64,000 bases of DNA from assembly GCF_006715785.1 (NCBI RefSeq), contig NZ_VFNX01000001.1, positions 1,626,501-1,690,500 on the forward strand, written 5' to 3'. Shown piece after piece: positions 10,001 through 17,212 of the stretch (position 1 is its first letter; each line of letters opens with the position of its first letter). The position numbers and the translations under genes are program-made. The notes under the pieces are model-generated. The model was not told the origin of the DNA. It did no database searches and was given only the letters and a program-made list of their open reading frames with translations. This DNA is from Streptomyces puniciscabiei. Lineage in GTDB: Bacteria; Actinomycetota; Actinomycetes; Streptomycetales; Streptomycetaceae.

Positions 10001-10930
10001 TCGGCGCAGGCGCACGCCGAGCGGCTGCGGGCGGAGGCCGAGCAGCTCAAGGCGGACGCGGAGGACACGGCCGAGCGGCTGGTCGGCTCCGCACGCGAGG
10101 AGGCCGAGCGGACCCTGGACGAGGCCCGCAAGGAGGCCAACAAGCGGCGTTCGGAGGCGGCCGAGCAGGTCGACACGCTCATCACCGAGACCACGGCCGA
10201 GGTCGACAAGCTGCTCAGCGAGGCGCAGGAGCAGGCGCTGAAGACCACCGCGGACGCCGAGTCGCAGGCCGACACGATGGTCGGCGCGGCCCGCAGCGAG
10301 GCCGAGCGGATCGTCTCCGAGGCGACGATCGACGGCAACTCGCTGGTGGAGAAGGCCCGTACGGACGCCGACGAGCTGCTGGTCGGGGCCCGCCGGGACG
10401 CGACCGCGATCCGGGAGCGCGCGGAGGAGCTTCGCGACCGCATCACCGCCGAGATCGAGGAGCTGCACGAGCGGGCCCGCCGCGAGGCCGCCGAGACGAT
10501 GAAGTCCACCGGCGACCGCTGCGACGCGCTCATCAAGGCCGCCGAGGAGCAGCTGGCCAAGGCGGAGGCGAAGGCCAAGGAGCTGCTCTCGGAGGCCAAC
10601 TCCGAGGCGGGCAAGGTGCGCATCGCCGCCGTCAAGAAGGCGGAGGGGCTGCTCAAGGAGGCCGAGCAGAAGAAGGCCAGCCTCGTCAAGGAGGCCGAGG
10701 AGCTCAAGGCCGAGGCGATCCGCGAGGCCCGGCGCACGGTCGAGGAGGGCAAGCGCGAGCTGGAGATCCTGGTGCGCCGGCGCGAGGACATCAACGCCGA
10801 GATCTCCCGGGTCCAGGACGTCCTGGAGGCGCTGGAGTCCTTCGAGGCGCCGCCCGGCAAGGACGGCTCGGTCAAGGCCGGCGCGACGGTGGGCGCCCCC
10901 CGATCGGGTGGCAAGTCGTCAGACGGCTAA
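7019..10930 (+). CDS. scy: Scy, giant coiled-coil polarity protein
   Basis: 1303 residues starting at GTG. Apart from about 20 residues at the N-terminus and 40 at the C-terminus the whole protein is coiled coil, with endless EAExLRxEAxxxAExxR units and almost no prolines. In S. coelicolor Scy (SCO5397, about 1,300 residues) scaffolds the tip-organising complex with DivIVA, FilP and the ParA partition protein and sets the number of growing tips. The gene is followed by filP, as in other streptomycetes. The C-terminal EILVRRREDINAEISRV segment resembles the end of FilP. A large open frame on the opposite strand is only a codon-bias shadow. Confidence 0.93.
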   Translation: MRGYESQEREPAADVDHLSRFEAEMKRLKTEREKAIQHAEDLGYQVEVLRAKLHEARRTLMTRPAFDGGDIGYQAEQLLRNAQMQADQLRQDAERELSQARAQTQRILQEHAEQAARLQAELHQEAITRRQQLDQELAERRATVESHVNENVAWAEQLRARTEQQARRLLEESRAEAEQALATARAEAERLTREARERLQSDAETARSEAEQILRRARTDAERLLNAASQQAQEATDHAERLRTDAAGESDSARRQAAELSRAAEERMAAAEEALRKAQTEAEKLVTEAEQAAAKTLSSAEAAGEARTRTAKEQVARLVEEATKEAETTRSEAEQLVADARAEAEKIVAEAAEKARTITAEESATQLSKAAKTAEDVLNKASEEAKRTTRAAAEEAERIRTEAEAEADRLRAEAHDIAEQLKGAAKDDTKEYRAKTVELQEEARRLRGEAEQLRADAVAEGESIRAEARREAVAQIEEAARSAEELLAKAKADADELRQKATTDSEKVRTEAIERATSLRRQAEETLDRTRKEAERLRAEADEQAESVKADAERAARELREETERAVEARRAEAAEELARLQAEAQDRLESAEQALTDAREEAARIRREAAEEAERLRTEAADRIRTLQQQAEAEADRLRTEAASDASASRAEGEAIAVRLRSEAAAEAERLKAEAQDTADRVRAEAQAAAERLGAEASETLAAAQEEAARRRREAEETLGSAREEADQERLRAREQSEELLAVARARVEEAQAEATRLVEEADRRATEMVSAAEQHAQQVRDSVAGLHEQAQEEIAGLRSAAEHAADRTRREAEEEADRVRADAYAERERASEDASRVRREANEASEAAKALAERTVAEAMAESERLRADAGDYAQRVRTEASDALAEADQAAARTRADAREDANRIRSDAATQADTLITEARSEAERLQTETIAEAERLQTETAAEAERVRTEALAEADRVRAEALAAAEQLIGDATGEAERLRAEAAETVGSAQAHAERLRAEAEQLKADAEDTAERLVGSAREEAERTLDEARKEANKRRSEAAEQVDTLITETTAEVDKLLSEAQEQALKTTADAESQADTMVGAARSEAERIVSEATIDGNSLVEKARTDADELLVGARRDATAIRERAEELRDRITAEIEELHERARREAAETMKSTGDRCDALIKAAEEQLAKAEAKAKELLSEANSEAGKVRIAAVKKAEGLLKEAEQKKASLVKEAEELKAEAIREARRTVEEGKRELEILVRRREDINAEISRVQDVLEALESFEAPPGKDGSVKAGATVGAPRSGGKSSDG

Positions 10931-11112
10931 CCTGAGCGGTGCGTTCCGGTAACGTCTGGGGGCTTTGCCCGACTCGTTGGCAAGCCGTCCGGCGGTCAGC
11001 CACTCAAAAGAGGTGCCATTCTCCAGATCAAAACCGTATCCGCTCGATGACACACCGCTTCGGCCCCTAGGATTCCCCTTATCACCTCACCGGTCTCATT
11101 GACAGGAACCCC

Positions 11113-12048
11113 ATGAGCGACACTTCCCCCTACGGCTTCGAGCTTGTGCGGCGTGGGTACGACCGCGCTCAGGTGGACGAACGTATCTCCAAGCTCGTCT
11201 CCGACCGTGACAGCGCCCTCGCCCGCATCACCGCCCTGGAGAAGCGCATCGAGGAGCTCCACCTCGAGACGCAGAACGCCCAGGCCCAGGTCACCGACGC
11301 CGAGCCGTCGTACGCGGGTCTCGGCGCGCGGGTCGAGAAGATCCTGCGGCTGGCCGAGGAAGAGGCCAAGGAGCTGCGTGAGGAGGCCCGGCGGGCGGCC
11401 GAACAGCACCGCGACCTCGCCGAGTCCGCGGCCCAGCAGGTCCGCAACGACGCCGAGTCCTACGCCGCCGAGCGCAAGGCCAAGGCCGAGGACGAGGGCG
11501 TCCGGATCGTCGAGAAGGCGAAGGGCGACGCCGCCCAGCTGCGCGCCGAGGCGCAGAAGGACGCGCAGTCCAAGCGCGAGGAGGCGGACGCCCTCTTCGA
11601 GGAGACCCGCGCCAAGGCCGCGCAGGCCGCCGCCGACTTCGAGACGAACCTGGCCAAGCGCCGCGAGCAGTCCGAGCGCGACCTGGCCTCGCGTCAGCAG
11701 AAGGCCGAGAAGCGCCTCGCCGAGATCGAGCACCGCGCCGAGCAGCTGCGGCTGGAGGCCGAGAAGCTGCGCACCGACGCCGAGCGCCGCGCCCGCCAGA
11801 CGGTGGAGACCGCCCAGCGCCAGGCCGAGGACATCGTGGCCGACGCCAACGCCAAGGCCGACCGGATCCGTTCGGAATCCGAGCGCGAGCTCGCCGCGCT
11901 GACCAACCGCCGCGACTCGATCAACGCCCAGCTGACGAACGTCCGGGAGATGCTGGCGACGCTGACCGGTGCGGCGGTGGCTGCCGCCGGTACGCCGGGT
12001 GACGACGAGCCCATCTCTCGTGGGGTGCCGGCGCAGCAGTCCCGGTAA
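11113..12048 (+). CDS. filP: FilP, intermediate-filament-like coiled-coil protein
   Basis: 311 residues, matching S. coelicolor FilP (SCO5396, about 310). The first 50 residues contain YGFELVRRGYDRAQVDERI, similar to the N-terminal motif of DivIVA-type proteins. A coiled coil rich in EAExxR heptads runs from about 35 to 265, and the C-terminus ends with NRRDSINAQLTNVREML. FilP forms filaments behind the hyphal tip and gives the hypha mechanical strength. The ribosome binding site is AGGA with 5 nt to the ATG. The 182-bp gap after scy suggests that filP has its own promoter, but none is obvious. Confidence 0.93.
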   Translation: MSDTSPYGFELVRRGYDRAQVDERISKLVSDRDSALARITALEKRIEELHLETQNAQAQVTDAEPSYAGLGARVEKILRLAEEEAKELREEARRAAEQHRDLAESAAQQVRNDAESYAAERKAKAEDEGVRIVEKAKGDAAQLRAEAQKDAQSKREEADALFEETRAKAAQAAADFETNLAKRREQSERDLASRQQKAEKRLAEIEHRAEQLRLEAEKLRTDAERRARQTVETAQRQAEDIVADANAKADRIRSESERELAALTNRRDSINAQLTNVREMLATLTGAAVAAAGTPGDDEPISRGVPAQQSR

Positions 12049-12125
12049 CTTCGGGTTGCGGGGCATCTGCGGGTCCGTTGTGGCTGGTCGCGCCCACGCG
12101 GCGGAGCCGCATATCGACTCGGCCC

Positions 12126-12144
12126 CGCGCCCCTTCGGGGCGCG
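12126..12144. terminator. GC-rich hairpin downstream of filP
   Basis: CGCGCCCC-TTC-GGGGCGCG is a perfect 8-bp stem with a 3-nt loop, and it lies 78 bp past the filP stop. It has no T-run and is the weaker of two successive hairpins. Confidence 0.5.
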
Positions 12145-12150
12145 CCTTCG

Positions 12151-12182
12151 AAGCCCCCTGCCTTCAAGTGGCGGGGGGCTTT
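12151..12182 (+). terminator. Rho-independent terminator after filP
   Basis: AAGCCCCC and GGC arms pair across a TTCAAGT loop with GGC and GGGGGGCTT, and the hairpin is followed by TTTCTCCCGTTTT. It is well placed to end filP transcription before the next promoter. Confidence 0.7.
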
Positions 12183-12191
12183 CTCCCGTTT

Positions 12192-12197
12192 TAGCGT
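12192..12197 (+). promoter_or_regulatory. -10 element of leaderless ABC-transporter promoter
   Basis: TAGCGT lies 6 nt before the ATG at 12204, and there is no ribosome binding site. Transcription should begin at the start codon. A filP terminator immediately precedes it. Confidence 0.5.
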
Positions 12198-12203
12198 GGC
12201 CGC

Positions 12204-13157
12204 ATGATCGAGCTGGAGGGGCTGACCAAGCGGTACGGGGAGAAGGTGGCGGTCGACCATCTCACCTTCGCGGTCAGGCCCGGGGTGGTGACCGGGTTCC
12301 TCGGGCCCAACGGGGCCGGGAAGTCCACCACCATGCGGATGATCCTCGGGCTCGATCACCCCACCGCCGGTGACGTCCGGATCGACGGCAAGCACTACGA
12401 GCAGCTCAAGGACCCGCTGACGTACATCGGCGCGCTGCTGGACGCCAAGGCCGTGCACGGTGGGCGCAGCGCCTACAACCATCTTCTCTGTCTCGCGCAG
12501 AGCAACGGCATCCCGAGGCACCGCGTGGGTGAGGTGCTGGACACCGTGGGGCTCGGCGCGGTGGCGCGGAAGAAGGCCAAGGGGTTCTCGTACGGCATGG
12601 GGCAGCGGCTGGGGATCGCGGCGGCGCTGCTCGGGGAGCCGCGGATCCTGATGTTCGACGAGCCGGTCAACGGGCTGGACCCGGAGGGCATCCACTGGAT
12701 CCGGAACCTGATGAAATCGCTGGCCGCACAGGGGCGAACGGTGTTCGTGTCCAGTCACCTGATGAGCGAGATGGCGCTGACCGCCGATCATCTCGTGGTC
12801 ATCGGGCAGGGACGGCTGCTGGCGGACACGTCCATGGCCGACTTCGTCCGGGAGAACTCGCGCGGTTACGTCCGGATCCGCTCCCCGCAGCGCGAGCGGC
12901 TGCTCGATGTGCTGCACGAGGACGGGATCACCGTCGTGGAGGCCGGCGGGGGCGTGCTGGAGGTGGCGGGCGGCAAGGCCGAGCGGATCGGTGAGCTGGC
13001 GGCGCGGCACGGGATCGTGCTGCACGAGCTGAGCCCGCAGCAGGCCTCGCTGGAGGAGGCGTTCATGCGGCTGACGGCGCAGGCGGTGGAGTACCACGCG
13101 CAGGGCGGGCCGGGGCTCACCGGGCAGGACTGGGGCGCCGGCTGGAAGGGGGTCTGA
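12204..13157 (+). CDS. ABC transporter ATP-binding protein (first cassette)
   Basis: 317 residues. The N-terminal 220 form an ABC ATPase: Walker A GPNGAGKST, Walker B ILMFDEP followed by VNGLDPEG, and a variant signature SYGMGQRLG instead of LSGGQ. The last 90 residues are a C-terminal domain seen in two-component exporters of the bacitracin/lantibiotic-resistance type. The permease gene starts 5 nt downstream. It is closely related to the ATPase of the next cassette: the VHGGRSA, GMGQRLGIAAALLG and SSHLMSEMALTADHL segments are shared, so the two cassettes are a tandem duplication. The substrate is unknown. Confidence 0.87.
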   Translation: MIELEGLTKRYGEKVAVDHLTFAVRPGVVTGFLGPNGAGKSTTMRMILGLDHPTAGDVRIDGKHYEQLKDPLTYIGALLDAKAVHGGRSAYNHLLCLAQSNGIPRHRVGEVLDTVGLGAVARKKAKGFSYGMGQRLGIAAALLGEPRILMFDEPVNGLDPEGIHWIRNLMKSLAAQGRTVFVSSHLMSEMALTADHLVVIGQGRLLADTSMADFVRENSRGYVRIRSPQRERLLDVLHEDGITVVEAGGGVLEVAGGKAERIGELAARHGIVLHELSPQQASLEEAFMRLTAQAVEYHAQGGPGLTGQDWGAGWKGV

Positions 13158-13162
13158 CGGCC

Positions 13163-13930
13163 ATGGCGGCGATGCAGGTCGTGCGGTCCGAGTGGACCAA
13201 GATCCGGTCGGTGGCGTCCACGGTGTGGACGCTGTCGCTGGCCGTGCTGGTCACCATCGCCCTCGGGATGCTCATCTCCGCGCTCTCGCGCGGCGACTTC
13301 GCCTCGATGCCGGTGCAGGACCAGCTGTCGTTCGATCCGACCTACGTCAGCTTCGCGGGCATGAGCCTGGGCCAGCTCGCCCTGATCGTGTTCGGGGTGC
13401 TGGTGGTCTCGAACGAGTACAGCACCGGCATGATCCGGGTCTCGCTGGCCGCCGTACCGCAGCGTGCGGCCTTCCTGTTCGGCAAGATCGCGGTGGCCGG
13501 CGCGCTCGCGCTGGCGGTCGGCATGGCCACGAGCTTCGCCGCGTTCTTCCTCGGCCAGGCGGTGCTCGGCCCGTACCGGGCCCGGCTCGGCGATCCGGGC
13601 GTCCTGCGCGCGGTGGTCGGCGGCGGGCTCTACATGGTGCTGATCGCGACGTTCTCCATGGGCGTCGCGGCGATGCTGCGCTCGCCGATGCTCTCTCTCG
13701 GCATCCTGATGCCGTTCTTCTTCCTGATCTCGAACATTCTCGGCAACGTCGACGCCACCAAGAAGATCGGCCGGTTCCTGCCCGACCAGGCGGGCAGCCG
13801 GATCATGCAGGTCGTCCCGAGAGCCGACGACACGCCGTACGGGCCCTGGGGCGGGCTCGGGATCATGGTGCTGTGGGTGATCGCCGCGCTCGTCGGCGGT
13901 TACGCAGTGCTCAAGAACCGGGACGCATAG
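13163..13930 (+). CDS. ABC-2 type transporter permease (first cassette)
   Basis: 255 residues and about six membrane helices. The N-terminal SEWTKIRSVASTVWTL motif is the usual start of ABC-2 permeases that pair with ATPases of this kind. The SNEYSTGMIRVSL segment after the second helix is also typical of the family. It follows its ATPase by 5 nt and forms an exporter with it in the cytoplasmic membrane. The C-terminus ends in KNRDA, like the KRDV end of the second permease. The transported molecule cannot be told from sequence. Confidence 0.84.
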   Translation: MAAMQVVRSEWTKIRSVASTVWTLSLAVLVTIALGMLISALSRGDFASMPVQDQLSFDPTYVSFAGMSLGQLALIVFGVLVVSNEYSTGMIRVSLAAVPQRAAFLFGKIAVAGALALAVGMATSFAAFFLGQAVLGPYRARLGDPGVLRAVVGGGLYMVLIATFSMGVAAMLRSPMLSLGILMPFFFLISNILGNVDATKKIGRFLPDQAGSRIMQVVPRADDTPYGPWGGLGIMVLWVIAALVGGYAVLKNRDA

Positions 13931-14030
13931 CTTTACTTTCTCTTGGGCGGAACCGTCAGCGCCCCGATATCCTCCTAACCCTTACGGGGGCGGGTCCCCG
14001 CTGTCCTGAACCTTTCGATGGGTGCGGAGC

Positions 14031-15761
14031 ATGATCGAGGCTGTCGGCCTGACCAAGCGCTACGGCGACAAGACCGCCGTGTACAACCTTTCCTTCCAGG
14101 TGCGGCCGGGTGCCGTCACCGGCTTCCTCGGGCCGAACGGCTCGGGAAAGTCGACGACGATGCGGATGATCCTCGGGCTGGACAATCCCACGTCCGGGTC
14201 GGTGACGATCGGCGGCTATCCGTACCGCAAGCTGCCCAACGCCCCCCGCCAGGTCGGCGCGCTGCTCGACGCCAAGGCCGTGCACGGCGGCCGGAGTGCC
14301 CGCAACCATCTGCTGAGCCTCGCCCAGCTGTCGGGCATCCCGGCCCGGCGGGTGGACGAGGTGCTCGGCGTGGTCGGGCTGCAGGACGTGGCGCGCAAGC
14401 GGTCCAAGGGCTTCTCGCTCGGCATGGGACAGCGCCTCGGCATCGCCGCCGCGCTGCTCGGCGACCCGCAGGTGCTGCTGTTCGACGAGCCGGTCAACGG
14501 CCTCGACCCGGAGGGCATCCTCTGGGTCCGCAACCTGATGAAGGCCCTGGCCGCCGAGGGCCGCACCGTCTTCGTCTCCTCGCACCTGATGAGCGAGATG
14601 GCGCTCACCGCCGACCACCTCATCGTCATCGGACGCGGCCAGCTGCTCGCCGACATGAGCGTGAAGGACTTCATCTCGGCGAACTCCGCCGACTTCGCCC
14701 GGGTGCGCACCCCGGACACCGAGCCGCAGCTGCGCGAGAAGCTCGGCACCACGCTCGCCGAGGCGGGCGGCCATGTGCTGCCGGAGCCGGACGGCGCGCT
14801 GCGCGTGACCGGGCTGCCGCTGCCCCGGATCAGCGACCTCGCGCACGAGGCGGGCGTGCGGCTGTGGGAGCTGTCGCCGCACCAGGCCTCGCTGGAGGAG
14901 GCGTACATGCGCATGACGCAGGGCGCCGTGGACTACCGCTCGACCATCGACCAGAAGGCGGGCCTGCAGCAGCCGCTGCCGCCGGGCGCCCAGCCGCCCC
15001 TGCCGGTCCCCGGCCAGGGCCAGCCCGGCTGGTACGCCCCGCCGCCGCCCCAGCAGGGCGGCCAGCCGTTCGCGATGCCGCAGGCGCCCGCCGGGCCGTA
15101 CGGCGGCCCCCAGGCGGGCGGCTACGGCGCCCCGCAGGCGGCCGGTCACGGCGCCCCCTCCGGCCCGGCCGCCGACGCCCCCAACCCGTACGCCCAGCAG
15201 GCGCAGGCACCTGCCCCGCAGACCATGGCGCTGGGCGCGGTCTCGGCCCCGCAGCCGTCGGCCGGGACTCCGGCGCAGGACGGCTCGCAGGCGCAGGGCG
15301 GGCCCTCGGCCCCCACCGCGCCGCAGGCGCAACCGGCCGCACCGGCGCCGCAGGCCCAGGCCCCGCAGACCATGGCGCTGGGCGCGGTCTCGGGGGCCAC
15401 AGCCACCCCGCAGGCCCCGCAGCCGTCGGCCGGGACTCCGGCGCAGGACGGCTCGCAGGCGCAGGGCGGGCCCTCGGCCCCCACCGCGCCGCAGGCGCAA
15501 CCGGCCGCACCGGCGCCGCAGGCCCAGGCCCCGCAGACCATGGCGCTGGGCGCGGTCTCGGGGGCCACAGCCACCCCGCAGGCCCCGGAGCAGGCCCCGG
15601 CGCCACAGCAGCCGCAGACGCCGGCCGCGGCCCCGCAGGCCCAGCCGGGCGCTTCGGCCCCGGCTCCGCCGCAGCAGGCGCCCGCCGCCGCTCCCCCGGC
15701 CCCGGCCGCCGCCCCCGCCCCCGCCCCCGCCGACCTGACCAAGCCCGAGGACGCCCGATGA
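14031..15761 (+). CDS. ABC transporter ATP-binding protein with long Pro/Ala/Gln-rich tail
   Basis: 576 residues from the ATG at 14031; a GTG at 14022 would add three residues. I chose the ATG because the paralogue upstream begins at the same point (MIE..GLTKRYG). Residues 1-300 are an ABC ATPase: Walker A GPNGSGKST, signature SLGMGQRLG, and VLLFDEPVNGLDPEG. From about residue 310 to the end the protein is a low-complexity tail of Pro, Ala, Gln and Gly with PQTMALGAVS repeated three times, very unlike the usual family length near 310. The tail contains an exact 56-residue duplication. The stop overlaps the permease start (ATGA). Confidence 0.85.
   Translation: MIEAVGLTKRYGDKTAVYNLSFQVRPGAVTGFLGPNGSGKSTTMRMILGLDNPTSGSVTIGGYPYRKLPNAPRQVGALLDAKAVHGGRSARNHLLSLAQLSGIPARRVDEVLGVVGLQDVARKRSKGFSLGMGQRLGIAAALLGDPQVLLFDEPVNGLDPEGILWVRNLMKALAAEGRTVFVSSHLMSEMALTADHLIVIGRGQLLADMSVKDFISANSADFARVRTPDTEPQLREKLGTTLAEAGGHVLPEPDGALRVTGLPLPRISDLAHEAGVRLWELSPHQASLEEAYMRMTQGAVDYRSTIDQKAGLQQPLPPGAQPPLPVPGQGQPGWYAPPPPQQGGQPFAMPQAPAGPYGGPQAGGYGAPQAAGHGAPSGPAADAPNPYAQQAQAPAPQTMALGAVSAPQPSAGTPAQDGSQAQGGPSAPTAPQAQPAAPAPQAQAPQTMALGAVSGATATPQAPQPSAGTPAQDGSQAQGGPSAPTAPQAQPAAPAPQAQAPQTMALGAVSGATATPQAPEQAPAPQQPQTPAAAPQAQPGASAPAPPQQAPAAAPPAPAAAPAPAPADLTKPEDAR
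15245..15587 (+). repeat. Perfect 168-bp in-frame tandem duplication
   Basis: Positions 15245-15419 and 15413-15587 are identical over 175 bp with a 168-bp period (56 codons), inside the disordered tail of the ABC ATPase. A partial third copy of the PQTMALGAVS-coding part lies just upstream (about 15213-15246). Identity at third codon positions points to a recent event. Confidence 0.92.
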
Positions 15762-16645
15762 GCACCCACCAGCCCCCGATGCCGCAGGCCCCGGCCGTCG
15801 CGCCCGACTGGCAGGCGGCGCCCGGCGGGTCGTACCCCGGTTACACCTCGCCGATCCCGGTCGTGCGCACCCACCTCGGGCACGCGCTGGCCTCCGAGTG
15901 GACCAAGATCAAGTCGGTGCGGTCGACGATCTGGACGCTCGGCGTGTTCGTGGTGCTCGTCCTCGGCATCGGCCTGATGGCCGCCTCCGTGGTCAAGTCC
16001 AACTCCGGCTCGGAGAGCCTGACGGACCAGGACCCCCTGCAGTTCGGCTTCTTCGGCCTGCTCCTCGGCAGCATGTGCATCATCACGCTCGGCGTACTGA
16101 CCACGGCATCGGAGTACGGCACCGGCATGATCCGTACGACGATGACCGCGTGCCCGAGCCGGATCCGGGTGCTCGCCGCCAAGTCGATCGTGTTCTTCCT
16201 CGTCGCCTTCGTCGTCACACTGGCCACCTCCGGCTTCGTGGCCATGGTCCAGGCGTCCATGCTGGAAGGAGTCGGCGGCGCCGGCACCCCCTCCACCGGC
16301 GAATGGCTCAAGGGGACCGTCGGCATCAGCCTCTACATCGCGCTGCTCGGACTGTTCTCGCTGCTCATCGGGTCGATCATCAGGCACTCCGCGGGCGCCA
16401 TCACCATCATGATCGGCGCGGTGCTGGCCCCGCTGGTGATCGCGCTGTTCATGGCCTCGCAGTCCCTGGACAAGGTGCGGCAGTGGCTGCTGGAGTACTC
16501 CATCCCGAGCCAGATGAGCTGCTTCTACGACAACACCCTGAGCCGCTCCGGCCCCAACGGCTGGGACCCGCTGTGGATCATGCTGGGCCTGTCGGCGGCC
16601 GCGTTCGCCGGCGCCGTCGCGCTGCTGCAGAAGCGGGACGTGTGA
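15758..16645 (+). CDS. ABC-2 type transporter permease (second cassette)
   Basis: 295 residues. The ATG overlaps the ATPase stop. The first 40 residues are Pro/Gln-rich like the tail of its ATPase, then comes SEWTKIKSVRSTIWTL and about six membrane helices, with SEYGTGMIRTTM after the second. It is homologous to the 255-residue permease of the first cassette but has the extra N-terminal extension and a longer extracytoplasmic loop near NSGSESLTDQDP. It forms a membrane exporter with the preceding ATPase; the cargo is unknown. Confidence 0.84.
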   Translation: MSTHQPPMPQAPAVAPDWQAAPGGSYPGYTSPIPVVRTHLGHALASEWTKIKSVRSTIWTLGVFVVLVLGIGLMAASVVKSNSGSESLTDQDPLQFGFFGLLLGSMCIITLGVLTTASEYGTGMIRTTMTACPSRIRVLAAKSIVFFLVAFVVTLATSGFVAMVQASMLEGVGGAGTPSTGEWLKGTVGISLYIALLGLFSLLIGSIIRHSAGAITIMIGAVLAPLVIALFMASQSLDKVRQWLLEYSIPSQMSCFYDNTLSRSGPNGWDPLWIMLGLSAAAFAGAVALLQKRDV

Positions 16646-16658
16646 GGCCGGCCGGCTC

Positions 16659-16991
16659 CTAGAACCTCGGCGCGTTACGGGACCGCTGCACCCGGGTGGT
16701 GCGGCGGTCCTTCGCGTTCCAGCACGCCTTGTGCCAGTGGCGGCGGTCGTCCACGCCCGCGTACTGAGGCCAGGCCACCACGTGCGGGACCCCGGAGGGG
16801 ATCAGCTGGTCACAGCCCGGGCAGCGGTAGGTCTTGCCCTCCGCGCTCGCCCCGGCGACATGGCGCACGCTCCACTCCTCGCCCTGCCAGCTCTCGGTCG
16901 ACTGCCAGCCGCCGTACCGGCCGGCGTGGTCGTCCTCGGCGCTCCGGCCCGACGATCCGGCTGCCTTCGGTCGGTTGCGACGCGGGGACAC
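16659..16991 (-). CDS. Small conserved Cys/His protein, putative zinc-binding
   Basis: 110 residues from a GTG start with an AGAGG site 6 nt upstream; longer in-frame starts have no such site. The C-terminal half carries CPGC, then a conserved HVVAW and HWHKACW, a CxxC-H-HxxxC pattern that could hold a zinc ion. The ends are basic (MSPRRNRPK and RRTTRVQRSRN). Similar small proteins are common in streptomycetes and are sometimes labelled ATP/GTP-binding without any nucleotide-binding motif, and none is visible here. It converges on the second ABC cassette with a 13-bp gap. Function unknown. Confidence 0.7.
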   Translation of the reverse strand: MSPRRNRPKAAGSSGRSAEDDHAGRYGGWQSTESWQGEEWSVRHVAGASAEGKTYRCPGCDQLIPSGVPHVVAWPQYAGVDDRRHWHKACWNAKDRRTTRVQRSRNAPRF

Positions 16992-17212
16992 GGGACACCT
17001 CTCGGGGCTATACAGGAAGCACGGCTGTCTCCAGCCTACGCGCCGCCAAGTGGGGTACGGGTACGGAACCAACCCGTACAAGTCCCCCTCCAGGGCGACC
17101 CATTCTGCAGACAATCCGCAAATCTCTCCGCCGGGCCGTGTCCTGGGCACGTGTCAGACGGTTATGCCGGGTGGGGGAGCTCCGAGCCGGAGCCAAGGAA
17201 GCAGGAAATGCG

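Noticed and set aside
6542..10468. Minus-strand open frame of 1308 codons opposite scy, rich in Leu and Gly
   Set aside because: It is the mirror of the repetitive GC-rich codons of scy; composition is monotonous and no domain is recognisable.
14018..16645. Long frame that seems to fuse ATPase region and permease
   Set aside because: Only the part from 15758 is the permease; the part upstream is out of frame with the ATPase and has an Arg/Gly/Ala shadow composition.
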